From: Phytophthora colocasiae
Lineage: Eukaryota; Oomycota; Peronosporomycetes; Peronosporales; Peronosporaceae
Length of the DNA stretch: 64,000 nt
Direction: 5' to 3'
Assembly: GCA_018806915.1 (NCBI GenBank)
Contig: JAGKQI010000043.1
Location: 1,302,001 to 1,366,000 of the forward strand
Shown here: piece after piece, positions 32,727 through 40,855 of the stretch
How positions within the stretch are numbered: the stretch's first letter is position 1
Layout of the letters: the number at the start of each line of letters is the position of its first letter
Position numbers and translations under genes: made by a program
The notes under the pieces: generated by a model
What the model saw: only the letters and a program-made list of their open reading frames with translations
Told to the model about the DNA's origin: nothing
The model's database searches: none

Positions 32727-33813
32727 GTCCGGTCCAATTCCCGAGAAACGAGAAACATTGATAGCAGATCGAGCAATACATCCACAAAAAGTGGTAAAAC
32801 CAGCTCGAGCCTTCATGAGAACGTCTGCGGCGTTTTTCCGTGACGAATAAACTCTCCGAGAGATGCAGATGGATCTTCGTCAAGACAAGAAGACTCTCTT
32901 AACCCAAGTGCACGTTTTGTCGATGCAACTTGTCGAGAAGGAACAAGTGTCGGCTGCTCTTAAAAGTGAGCTGCAACAGTTAAAAACCAGCTCAGCTCTA
33001 GCTAATGCCATGCGCCAGCTTCCGAAAGCAGTAGCTCTCAGTAGCAGTCCCAGTGGTTCTATCAGAGGGCAATCAAGACCCAAGACAGCAGTAGAATGGG
33101 GAGAACGTGTATTGGATCAGAAACTCGAGAATCAGAGCTTGGCGGAGGAATTACTGGCGTTGAAGGCTGCTGTGCAGGACAAACAGCTATCTGTACAGAG
33201 GAAGGAGAAGCGTCGAGATGAAATGAATACAAAGCTAGCTCGTATTCCTCGTCGACACTTGTGTACGCTTGTGGACCTGCAAGTTGAAATCTCTCGATTG
33301 ATGGAGGACAAACGATCGTTGGAATGTAAATCTGACTCTCCCTCAGTTCGGAAGCAGCCTGGACAGTTAGGTGGAATGCAAGTGAATACATCGACGAAGG
33401 CTGCACTACAAAATGAGCTAACGAGTCTGGAGATTACGACTGAAAAGTACAAAGAAGAGCTGCGTCAGTGGGAGCTCAAAATTGACTGTGAAAAGGCTCG
33501 TTTGGCTCCGTTGGAAGCACGTCTGACCAGTCTGCAGCAAGACTTACGTCGGTACGAAGACTCGCAGGTGCTACTACGCAGTGTATTCATTAGACTGGGT
33601 CCTGACTCGAGAGATGGGTGCGTTCCTTTGGAAGCTGCGCTGACTGCGTTCCAGACACTCACTCCACTCGACCAAGAAAGTCTCAACATGGAGGAAATGA
33701 TCATTCGATTGAAGGAAGGAGGTCTGCTCGATTCTGAACAGCAGCACTTCTCGTTTGCTCAGTTCGTGGAAGCGTTTGGTCGCTTATTCAAACTAGGAGA
33801 AGGTGCTAAATAG
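32298..33813 (+). CDS. Tudor-like / acidic / coiled-coil protein (stop codon or retained intron inside)
   Basis: Exon 1 (32298-32450) encodes a Tudor/Agenet-like fold (VEAVGCRVQVYWEGEDEW ... GYFIKYEDGEEQ). A 49-nt intron, 32451-32499, joins it in phase 0 to an acidic stretch with ten consecutive Glu codons. A TAA at 32848-32850 then ends the frame, but the same frame continues directly (TLREMQMDLRQDKK) for over 300 codons of coiled coil ending at 33813. A 75-nt GT-AG interval, 32794-32868, in phase 0 on both sides, would splice out the stop and give a 463-aa protein. Otherwise the stop is real and the product is 165 aa. Tudor-type domains bind methylated lysine or arginine; the rest has no recognised domain. 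The start region is divergent with eEFSec. Confidence 0.7.
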
Positions 33814-33895
33814 ACTATGTTACTTTTATTCTACACGTGGTGAAGGTGAAGGATTACGAGTGTTTTGGGATCTCAGTGAGCTGATAGTAAGTTTT

Positions 33896-34723
33896 TAACG
33901 TCATGCGCAGTCAGACGATGTCGGCAACTTCAATTCGTCATTCTCCCAGACAGTCTTCAACAGTAATCCACCCACCACAGTACACCAAAAATAATATACA
34001 AGTACATACGTGTTGATCCTTTCTCGGCAGGACGAAGATCTTTGTCGAAGGCAAAATTGAAAATGAGGAAGTGATTGCTCGCTGACAAAACTATGGGCCA
34101 TATCCATGATAGCCTATTGCTGGCGAGGAGCAGTTTACCTGTAATCAAGAACGGCATCTGTGCATTTCTGCTAATCATGAAAACGAACAATCATGACCAG
34201 GCTTTGCCCACACGCAACACAACGGGAACTTTCGGGAGGGCTAATAATCGCATAATCTCAGTTTCCGGGCAGTAGTACAACAACTCTCGGATACTACCCA
34301 CGTGCAAAAGCACTTCAAACCAATATGTGAAGGCAGTGTACTGGCCATTTCTTTACGGGAAGACTACATGTATTGCGCCCTTTTTGTTTTGTGGCCGAAA
34401 GTTCCTCACATTTTGTTTGTGGTCGAAGCAGGATCATTTGTCACACCACCGTGACTGATCACCGTGACTGGATTCGGCAAAATACTAACATGTATCGTAC
34501 AATTCCACCGTGGCAGATTACCGCGACTCATCTACTCGGCAAACATAGTTTGTTTTATCATTTGTATCCATATAGTTGCTGATTTCTTTGACTGCAACGA
34601 TCAAGGTTTACTTTCCGACAGAGCAATTTTACTTGATGCAGTTTTGGTCAAAACATTGACTGAGAGAATGACGCATTGAAGTTGTCGACATCGTCTGACT
34701 GTGCTGAGCTTGACATGACGTTA
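33896..34723. mobile_element. Inverted-repeat DNA element (~830 bp) with ~50-bp termini
   Basis: The left end, 33896-33945 (taacgtcatg ... gtcagacgatgtcg ... cattctc), matches the reverse complement of the right end, 34664-34723, over about 50 bp. The right copy has an extra 9-bp stretch. A third copy is at 21730-21784. The interior has no intact gene; minus-strand frames at 34190-33957 (77 aa, hydrophobic, contains FNFAFDKDLRP) and 34107-33901 may be remnants. A direct repeat of about 55 bp (CACCGTGACTGATC.. / CACCGTGGCAGATT..) lies near 34449-34560. No target duplication was certain, so the superfamily is open. Confidence 0.6.
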
Positions 34724-34841
34724 GAAACTCATTTTAACTTACTGAAATCCTACGCTTTTCGCTAGATTTCTTAGGCAAAACTGACTAAAATACAGCTCAA
34801 CTGTTTGTCTGTGTCCCCTCAACGGAATTGATCGATCCTCG

Positions 34842-35648
34842 ATGGAAGACTTGTCTTTTAGTTCTTTTGCGAATCTCAGTGCCCTGGGAGTCGACGGATC
34901 TCCAGTATCAACAGTCTCATCAACTCTCCGTCGCTCTCATGTGGACCCTCCTCCGTTCTTGGACGTCCTCTCGTTCCGTAGTACTCGTCTTCTACCAGAA
35001 TCAAGAGAAGAGATCGCAGCACACGAACTGCAACTGAAAAAGAATCGGGGGCTGCCATCCTATTCCACATGTAAAAGCTCGTTGATTCTCTCACCAGAAG
35101 AAGAGGCTGCTCGTTTCGACGAATTGCTCACTTCTGTTCATCTCCTACTTGAACCGATCCAATTGCCAGATTTGAGCCACACGGGAGTTTTCAGCCCAGA
35201 CACGTCCCTCCTCCGTCCTGTGACCCCGTTGAAGTCGATACCAAAGTCTCAGGCAGAATCAACCGCCAAGCTGAAGCTGTCCAAAGTCGATAAGAGTGAC
35301 GAGATCAAGTTGTTCTACCCTACCGGCGCCAAGAACTCCAACATACGTGACTACATCAAAGAAACCATTCAAAAACACTTTTCCACTGCGGATCTGCAAC
35401 AAAACAGTGACAAAGCACTAGCCATATCAGCGTCAGACCCAGTTTTCCGGACTTCTGTGTCTCCCTCCAAGAACCGATCGGTTAAAACTACAAAGAAGAA
35501 AAACAAACTGAAGGGGGTCAAGTCTCCAGTGAAGACGTCTCTAGCTACTGGAGCTCTATTAAACCCACAACTTACGAAACAAGCCAAAGATATTATCGCT
35601 GCTGTTCGAGCGAACTCGTCCAAGATTAACGACCTCATTTCCAAATAA
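34842..35648 (+). CDS. Hypothetical protein, 268 aa
   Basis: The protein is complete and single-exon, with ATG at 34842 after a pyrimidine-rich stretch and a stop just before the convergent pseudokinase gene. The sequence is Ser/Leu/Lys-rich and probably largely disordered. It has a short helical segment LSPEEEAARFDELLTSVHLLLEPI (about residues 85-110; the key residues are the acidic and leucine positions), a basic patch KTTKKKNKLKGVKSP (about residue 215) and a helical C-terminus rich in Ala/Ile/Lys. No family recognised. The continuous reading frame and normal base composition support a real gene. Confidence 0.65.
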   Translation: MEDLSFSSFANLSALGVDGSPVSTVSSTLRRSHVDPPPFLDVLSFRSTRLLPESREEIAAHELQLKKNRGLPSYSTCKSSLILSPEEEAARFDELLTSVHLLLEPIQLPDLSHTGVFSPDTSLLRPVTPLKSIPKSQAESTAKLKLSKVDKSDEIKLFYPTGAKNSNIRDYIKETIQKHFSTADLQQNSDKALAISASDPVFRTSVSPSKNRSVKTTKKKNKLKGVKSPVKTSLATGALLNPQLTKQAKDIIAAVRANSSKINDLISK

Positions 35649-35678
35649 TACAAATGCATTTCACTTCTTTTAAGTGTT

Positions 35679-37247
35679 TTAACCTCTCGACTTACGTCGA
35701 ATTGGCTTTGGACTGGCAGATGTGAGTCTGCGCATGGTTGCATCTAAATCAGTACAGACCGTCCGTAGTACTTCGTTCGTCTCTTTGGCCTGGTCGATCT
35801 GGAAGAATCCCATCTCTATCAGCTCTTCAGTCGACGAACGTTTACGAGGATCTCGCTGTGTGCACGCTCGAACGAAGTTCTTTAGGTTTTTCGATGCAGA
35901 ATCAGGCAGCGAAGGCAGTCTTGAGCCACTGTTGGTCTCGGGTGATTCAGATCCTTGTTTCTGTTTTGGTGTCCGAGTTGCGCTTTGTTGAAAGCGAGTG
36001 TGGGGAAGAGAGGGAGTTTTACCTCTAGGCTGCTCGAAAGTTTGCTTGGGTGGGTATTTGGCCAATCCGTTTACCATTTGTAGAGTTAACATGCCGACAC
36101 ACCAGACGTCCGTCTTCTCGCCCCACAATCGACAGTCACGGAGAACTTCTGGAGCCTGAAAATACATATTTGTGTGAAGTATTCAGCAAGTGATATTATG
36201 TGTACGAGTTCTTACCAACGATTTACGAGCCCAATCATCGTCCGTTGCAGTTATTCCTGTAAGGAGAGGGAGAAGACACCGTCGAAGACCGAAATCTTCG
36301 AGTTTCAAAAGCCCATAGCTGTCAATGTGGACTGTTTGCATAGTTAAATTCCTGAAACAAATTAACATTAGCAAACAAAAAACGATAACCATGCCACAAC
36401 TGCTTACCCGTGTGTCACGCCGTGATCATGTAGAAACGCCAACGCCTGGAGAATTTGCAGCAAATAGCGACGAATTGTCGGCTCCTTCATCGGCCCAAAA
36501 GACTCGAGAATCGTCTTCAAAGTGCAGATTTCATGCTGCTCTTGGACTACGTACAACGACGTTCCGTTCTGCAGTGTCGTATGAAAAGCAGCCAAATTGG
36601 GGTGCGTCAGCAGTCGCAACTCGTTCACTCGATGACGCAATTGAGCCACAAGCTCTTCAGGTCCTCCATATCGTTCTGTTTCTGCTGCAAATTTCTTCAA
36701 ATCGAGTTGTTTTACTATAACTGGACAACTCAAATGTTCCTCGGTGTGTTCGGGGCCATTTGAAACAACCAGCATAATTCCTTCATGAATGGTGAAGAGA
36801 TCATCATCAGCAATCTGCTTCTTCACTTTGATCCGAGGTGTGTGCTGGTTAACTGGGAAGAAAAGATAGTCGAGGAAGAGCAGATAGTCGAAATTCCTTT
36901 TCACATCTTCTCCTCGGAAGAAGAAGGCACAGAACTGAGAGACCTCATTGGCAGACCAATCGTGGATACGGAACAGTGTAAGTTCTGCAACGACATTAAG
37001 CACTGCATCGCTTGATACGAAGCCAGAATTATTCTGTAGACAACCAGTGAGAAATACGTTTTTCTGCAATTGAAATGTAGATTTTTACCTCATCGTATCG
37101 TTCAAAACATGCTCTCAACCAAGACCGCGCACTCTGACTGGATACGTCCTCGTTCCCACTAAAGTGGCGGCCCAGAGCTACTAAAATTCCTTCTCGAACC
37201 CGACTCGCACTTGCAATGGAGACACAATGTGACGCAACACTACCCAT
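35679..37247 (-). CDS. EF-hand protein kinase-like protein, probable pseudokinase
   Basis: A four-exon model (37247-37089, 37033-36408, 36351-36216, 36155-35679) gives 465 aa with all phases consistent; introns are 55, 56 and 60 nt. Exons 1-2 join into an EF-hand loop, RYDENNSGFVSSDAV (about residues 50-64). A kinase-like domain (about residues 120-410) follows: Lys in VIVKQL, then HGNLTMQT at the place of the HRDLKxxN catalytic loop, an intact DFG (LEDFGL), APE (SLAPEVL), D in TDVWCVG and R in RDPRKRSS. Loss of the catalytic Asp and Asn predicts little or no phosphotransfer, while ATP and calcium binding could remain. A possible acceptor (cttttcag) just upstream of ATG 37247 means an extra 5' exon cannot be excluded. 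Confidence 0.8.
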
Positions 37248-37387
37248 TTGCCGTAAACTGAAAAGAAGTTTTCATGATAAATATAAACTTTATTACGTAT
37301 CCGGTTTCTACAAATTTATACGAGATTGTTTGATGGCAAGATAATACAATCCTTTATGTTCACAAGTCCGCCAACTATAACCAATTC

Positions 37388-37729
37388 GTGAAGGAAAGGT
37401 GTGTCAGAATCTACATGAATCTGTGGACCAAGGACGTGTGTCAAGAATATGCGAACGCAGTTGAATTGGAGGAAGACAAGTACAAGATTCTCTCAAGCCA
37501 CGGTTTCTGTTGTCGTTATTACAAACCATACAAAAGCGAAGTGTCAAACGCTATTCCAGAGGACTTTTCCACTCTGGTGACCGTGATGAAAGGTAGAGTA
37601 CGATTAAACAATCAACAGTGCTCTATTCGAGAGGTTTTTGTTACGAAGATGAAGAGAGTGATTGGATTCGCAGACTTCAGACTCGAATTTACAAGCTTGG
37701 AAAGGCACCAACGAGATTTGTGGGCGTGA
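37388..37729 (+). CDS. Hypothetical exon, 113 codons
   Basis: An open frame with gene-like composition (EYANAVELEEDKYKIL, VSNAIPEDFSTLVTVM). Near 37660-37680 the frame may be wrong. Another plus-strand frame starting after ttcgcag continues LQTRIYKLGKAPTRFVG ... LLKLPKG to a stop at about 37776 and looks more protein-like than the tail of the long frame, which suggests an unrecognised short intron or a frameshift. No family recognised. A first ATG at 37388 is possible, but the gene may be a fragment. Confidence 0.4.
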   Translation: MKERCVRIYMNLWTKDVCQEYANAVELEEDKYKILSSHGFCCRYYKPYKSEVSNAIPEDFSTLVTVMKGRVRLNNQQCSIREVFVTKMKRVIGFADFRLEFTSLERHQRDLWA

Positions 37730-37843
37730 GTGATAGTGAAGAGCAGGCTTTTCTCCTAAAACTCCCGAAGGGTTAAAACTTTTGAAGCATAGTCAATATG
37801 ACCCTGTCCCAAGTTTTCTCTCTGAAGAAGAAACCCAGACTCC

Positions 37844-38023
37844 ATGAACGGAATCCTAAGTTTGATCCTGATTCTTCTCGCGTTCCTCGCTGGCAATATG
37901 TCGATGTGGTACTGCACTGTGTGCCGGAAGAAGAAGCAGTTGCAACAGCAAATGCCACGTTACGAGGGACAAGTTCCAGGCACAGTGACGCCACAAGGAC
38001 CTGTCGAGTATCGACGCGCTTGA
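37844..38023 (+). CDS. Small single-pass membrane protein, 59 aa
   Basis: This short frame begins at ATG 37844: an N-terminal hydrophobic helix (residues 4-17, ILSLILILLAFLAG), a short MSMWYCTVC segment, then a positive cluster RKKKQ and a Gln/Pro/Tyr-rich cytosolic-type tail with RYEG and VEYRR. The layout is a signal-anchor or small type III membrane protein. A longer overlapping frame (37798-38112) has no such features. The frame is compact and has no stop or odd composition. Function unknown. Confidence 0.55.
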   Translation: MNGILSLILILLAFLAGNMSMWYCTVCRKKKQLQQQMPRYEGQVPGTVTPQGPVEYRRA

Positions 38024-38177
38024 TCCAGCAAGAACAAGCTAACGACTTTCACAGGGCCAAAGCAGTAACGCAGTCAAGAACAGAAAATGAAGTGATAGCT
38101 GTTAGCCGTTAGCTCCATTGCGTTAAACATCGAATCTGGGAAAGCGTTCTTCAACTTCAGGGGCTCTTCTTCCCCGC

Positions 38178-40298
38178 TTACTTGATCATGTACGGCTGCA
38201 CAGGTACCACAGGGCCAAGGGCCTCCTTCCAGGCAGGATTCGCGTCCAAGCGACCAAGGAAAATGCTGGGTCCGATCTGTTTGCTGATCTGAGCGACACA
38301 ATCACGGGCTGCGAACTTGGCCAGACGGTTGGTACCCTGCAGCGTGAAGACCAGAGGGTCGAAGAACAGTTCGAGGTAGCGCTTGAATACCTTCTTGCCC
38401 AGCGCTTGACACATGAGCGGCAACTGTTTCCAGATCGTCTCCTGCAGGACCGAAGTCTGTGGGAAATGGCGCAGAATTGCGATGTCAGCAACTTGCGGGA
38501 GGAACTTAACAGCAATGTCAGGTGCCACGGCACAGAGCTCGCGCACCATGTAAATGGCGCCGTCCGTGTGCTCCCACGGCTCCTTGTCTCGGTGTTCATG
38601 GCGCTCGAACAGCTTGGGCTCCAGTGAGCAGCAGGAGAACGCTTGTTTACTCAGGTGCTTCTTCTCCGAGCGCATGAGGTCGTCGTACTCCTGCTGAGTC
38701 ATCGCTGGCTGCTTCTTGGCAAGTGGCAAATACTCCTCCGTGATCTTCACGACCCGATCAAGCGCTTCTTGTCCATACGCACGGATCACGTTACCCAGAG
38801 CGATAGCAGCATCTTCGCGGACAGACCAGATATCGTCCGACAAGTGGTCGATCCAGAGGTGGTAGAGATCATCCAGGAACGGACGGGACTCCTCCGGGAA
38901 GCCAAGAACGAGCTGTGCCGAAGCCAGACCAGCCACGTCACGCACCAGGTTGGACACGTCGTAGAAGCAGATGAGTAGCGCCTGCATGAGACGACCGACG
39001 TGCGGGCGAATAGCATTCGGGTCCACCTTCGTGCCCAGTTCAGCGATGCATTGACACGCCGATTCCCGGACGCAATGACTCGTCATCTCCACGTAATAGT
39101 CGACAATCTCATTGGCGTATTTGGCCACCAGTTCTCGTCCCTGGGTCCCCACGATCATCTTCCACGACTCCTGCGAGTACTTTTGCACTCGTTCAGCGAT
39201 GTAGTAGCGGTTGAGACACAGTCTGGGCAGTAGAATGGGCAAGAAAGCCGCTCGACCTTGATCCTGCAGCTTCATGAGGAACGTCCGAGCCGAAATGGAC
39301 GCAGCGTAGCGCACTTGGCACCAATTGTCCTCCATCCCTCGTTTGATACACTTGTTCAGCACCGTACTCACTTTTTCATGGCCGTCCAGGAACCCAACAG
39401 GTGCAATATCCGACAAAACAGTGATCGTATCCAGTCCAACAACTCTCACATGGCGGTTAATGTGGAAACAGCTCTTGGTAGCCACAAGTTCCAGGACTTG
39501 AGGGGTTAAATAGAGAAAATCACCTTCTCCATCGTCTTTTTCCTGCAAAAAGCTCTCCCCACTGCCTTTAATGATGTACTTGAGTGCACAAAGGGAACTT
39601 TCCAGAGCTTTCCATCCACTGACATCGTCCAATCTGTACGGAGTTGAAGGTGTACGTGGCGTTCCCTCGGGACTCTGAGGGGGTGTCATCATGCCGTTTT
39701 GACTCACATTGTCGTCCAATTCTTCAAAACCTGTTTCTTCAAAATCTGGAGAACGACTGAGGTTGGCTACAACCGAGTCCAGTATTTGGGGGGTGAACTC
39801 TTCCGAAACCCAATTAAGGTCCCATTTGGCTAAAACACCGAGTAGTTTGGCTACAGCCATACGAACTCGAGGCTCGTAGTACTCCATATGTTGGTGAATG
39901 GCTTGTTTTACAGTTTTCGTCACAAAAGCATCAGATAGTGGCGAGATCTTCTCCACATACAGCGGCAGGTCTTGTGGCGGTAGACAGAAGTCCGTATTGG
40001 CGTCCAGATCTTGGAGGTTCAGATAGCAACCCATTAAGTCCCTTACGACCACCAAAAACACAGCGATGGGTTCCCAACGTTCCTTCCCATACAGAAGAAG
40101 AGTCTGTAGCTCCTGCTCAAGCAATTCACGTCGTGTTTCTTCAGTAGAAGGAAGTTCCGACTGCGTAGGGGACTCGAACAGGTTCTTTGAAGGGCAAATG
40201 AGCTCCAATACAGCCAGTGCAGTGTCCACAGCAGGCTGAGGCACCTTGGGGCGGTTCTTGAGTGTACGTAGAGCGCTTTCGGCACGAGATAGCTCCAT
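38178..40298 (-). CDS. HEAT-repeat protein, 706 aa
   Basis: The protein is a continuous single exon with helix-pair repeats through most of its length. Clear HEAT/ARM-like units include HVRVVGLDTITVLSDIAPV, CQVRYAASISARTFLMKL, NLVRDVAGLASAQLVLG and IWSVREDAAIALGNVIRAY (about residues 280-500). A Pro/Ser/Thr linker (about residue 195-215) interrupts the N-terminal part. The C-terminal 150 residues carry further helices. HEAT arrays are protein-protein scaffolds; I cannot name an orthologue. ATG 40298 is supported by a divergent neighbour only 82 bp away and by continuous homology-like composition from the start. No membrane segment or signal peptide. Confidence 0.85.
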   Translation of the reverse strand: MELSRAESALRTLKNRPKVPQPAVDTALAVLELICPSKNLFESPTQSELPSTEETRRELLEQELQTLLLYGKERWEPIAVFLVVVRDLMGCYLNLQDLDANTDFCLPPQDLPLYVEKISPLSDAFVTKTVKQAIHQHMEYYEPRVRMAVAKLLGVLAKWDLNWVSEEFTPQILDSVVANLSRSPDFEETGFEELDDNVSQNGMMTPPQSPEGTPRTPSTPYRLDDVSGWKALESSLCALKYIIKGSGESFLQEKDDGEGDFLYLTPQVLELVATKSCFHINRHVRVVGLDTITVLSDIAPVGFLDGHEKVSTVLNKCIKRGMEDNWCQVRYAASISARTFLMKLQDQGRAAFLPILLPRLCLNRYYIAERVQKYSQESWKMIVGTQGRELVAKYANEIVDYYVEMTSHCVRESACQCIAELGTKVDPNAIRPHVGRLMQALLICFYDVSNLVRDVAGLASAQLVLGFPEESRPFLDDLYHLWIDHLSDDIWSVREDAAIALGNVIRAYGQEALDRVVKITEEYLPLAKKQPAMTQQEYDDLMRSEKKHLSKQAFSCCSLEPKLFERHEHRDKEPWEHTDGAIYMVRELCAVAPDIAVKFLPQVADIAILRHFPQTSVLQETIWKQLPLMCQALGKKVFKRYLELFFDPLVFTLQGTNRLAKFAARDCVAQISKQIGPSIFLGRLDANPAWKEALGPVVPVQPYMIK

Positions 40299-40380
40299 TT
40301 TGAGAAATGGCAGTCATTCAATTGAATGAAGTCATTAAAGTGAAATTCATGCTTGTCAAATATGGATACATTCTCAAGAA
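40299..40380. promoter_or_regulatory. 82-bp bidirectional promoter with palindromic Inr-like site
   Basis: The whole gap between the divergent starts at 40298 and 40381 contains a perfect 16-nt palindrome, TCATTCAATTGAATGA (40314-40329). Each half resembles the oomycete initiator core (TCAYTYnnCAWTT type), so one site could set transcription starts in both directions. Confidence 0.5.
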
Positions 40381-40821
40381 ATGGGTTTAGATCCAGGGAA
40401 GACAGGAAGTTATGCTGCGGGATTGCTTCTGGGCGTTGGCTGGTGGATTTTAGCGGACGGCGCAGCTTCTGCGGTTTATCATGAGTCCAAGATCCCCTTC
40501 GACTTCGTGAAATACCTGCCTGGCATCGTCTCTACGCTTGCCTTCTTCCTAGTGAACAGTGTGGACTGGGGGATGTTGACAGAAGACGCACGCTTCGCCT
40601 ATGGATCACATGTAGCCACTAGAGCCAAGTGCTTCGTGGTCTTCTGCATGGCTCTGTCTATCGCGGCACTTGTGGGTTCAGTGCTGGTGTTCGCCCACAC
40701 ATACGTTAACAACGAGTTCCACGAGTCTGCGTGGCCAGGCGCAGCCATTGTCTTCCAGAACGGATTCATCATCATGGCTACATTCGTCATGAGAGTTGGG
40801 ACGATCGCTGCGGCGTCTTAA
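40381..40821 (+). CDS. TMEM50 / UPF0220 family membrane protein, 146 aa
   Basis: This is a complete single-exon protein with four membrane segments at about residues 10-27, 43-61, 84-104 and 118-140. The family signature is GVGWWILADGA near the first segment and ALVGSVLVFAHTY near the third. The length is close to animal TMEM50A/B (about 157) and yeast-type relatives; these act in the early secretory and endosomal membranes, with limited functional knowledge. It is transcribed divergently from the HEAT-repeat gene and converges with the TPR/IQ/LRR gene, whose stop lies 35 bp after its own. Confidence 0.9.
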   Translation: MGLDPGKTGSYAAGLLLGVGWWILADGAASAVYHESKIPFDFVKYLPGIVSTLAFFLVNSVDWGMLTEDARFAYGSHVATRAKCFVVFCMALSIAALVGSVLVFAHTYVNNEFHESAWPGAAIVFQNGFIIMATFVMRVGTIAAAS

Positions 40822-40855
40822 AAGAGATCAAAATTTGATTATTATCCTTTTGGTG

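Noticed and set aside
32566..32883. Phe-rich minus-strand frame
   Set aside because: It is the reverse reading of the Glu-repeat exon of the Tudor-like gene.
37064..37088. 25-nt intron in the pseudokinase gene
   Set aside because: It is too short for this genome. Using the next acceptor (37034) gives a normal 55-nt intron and creates a proper EF-hand loop.
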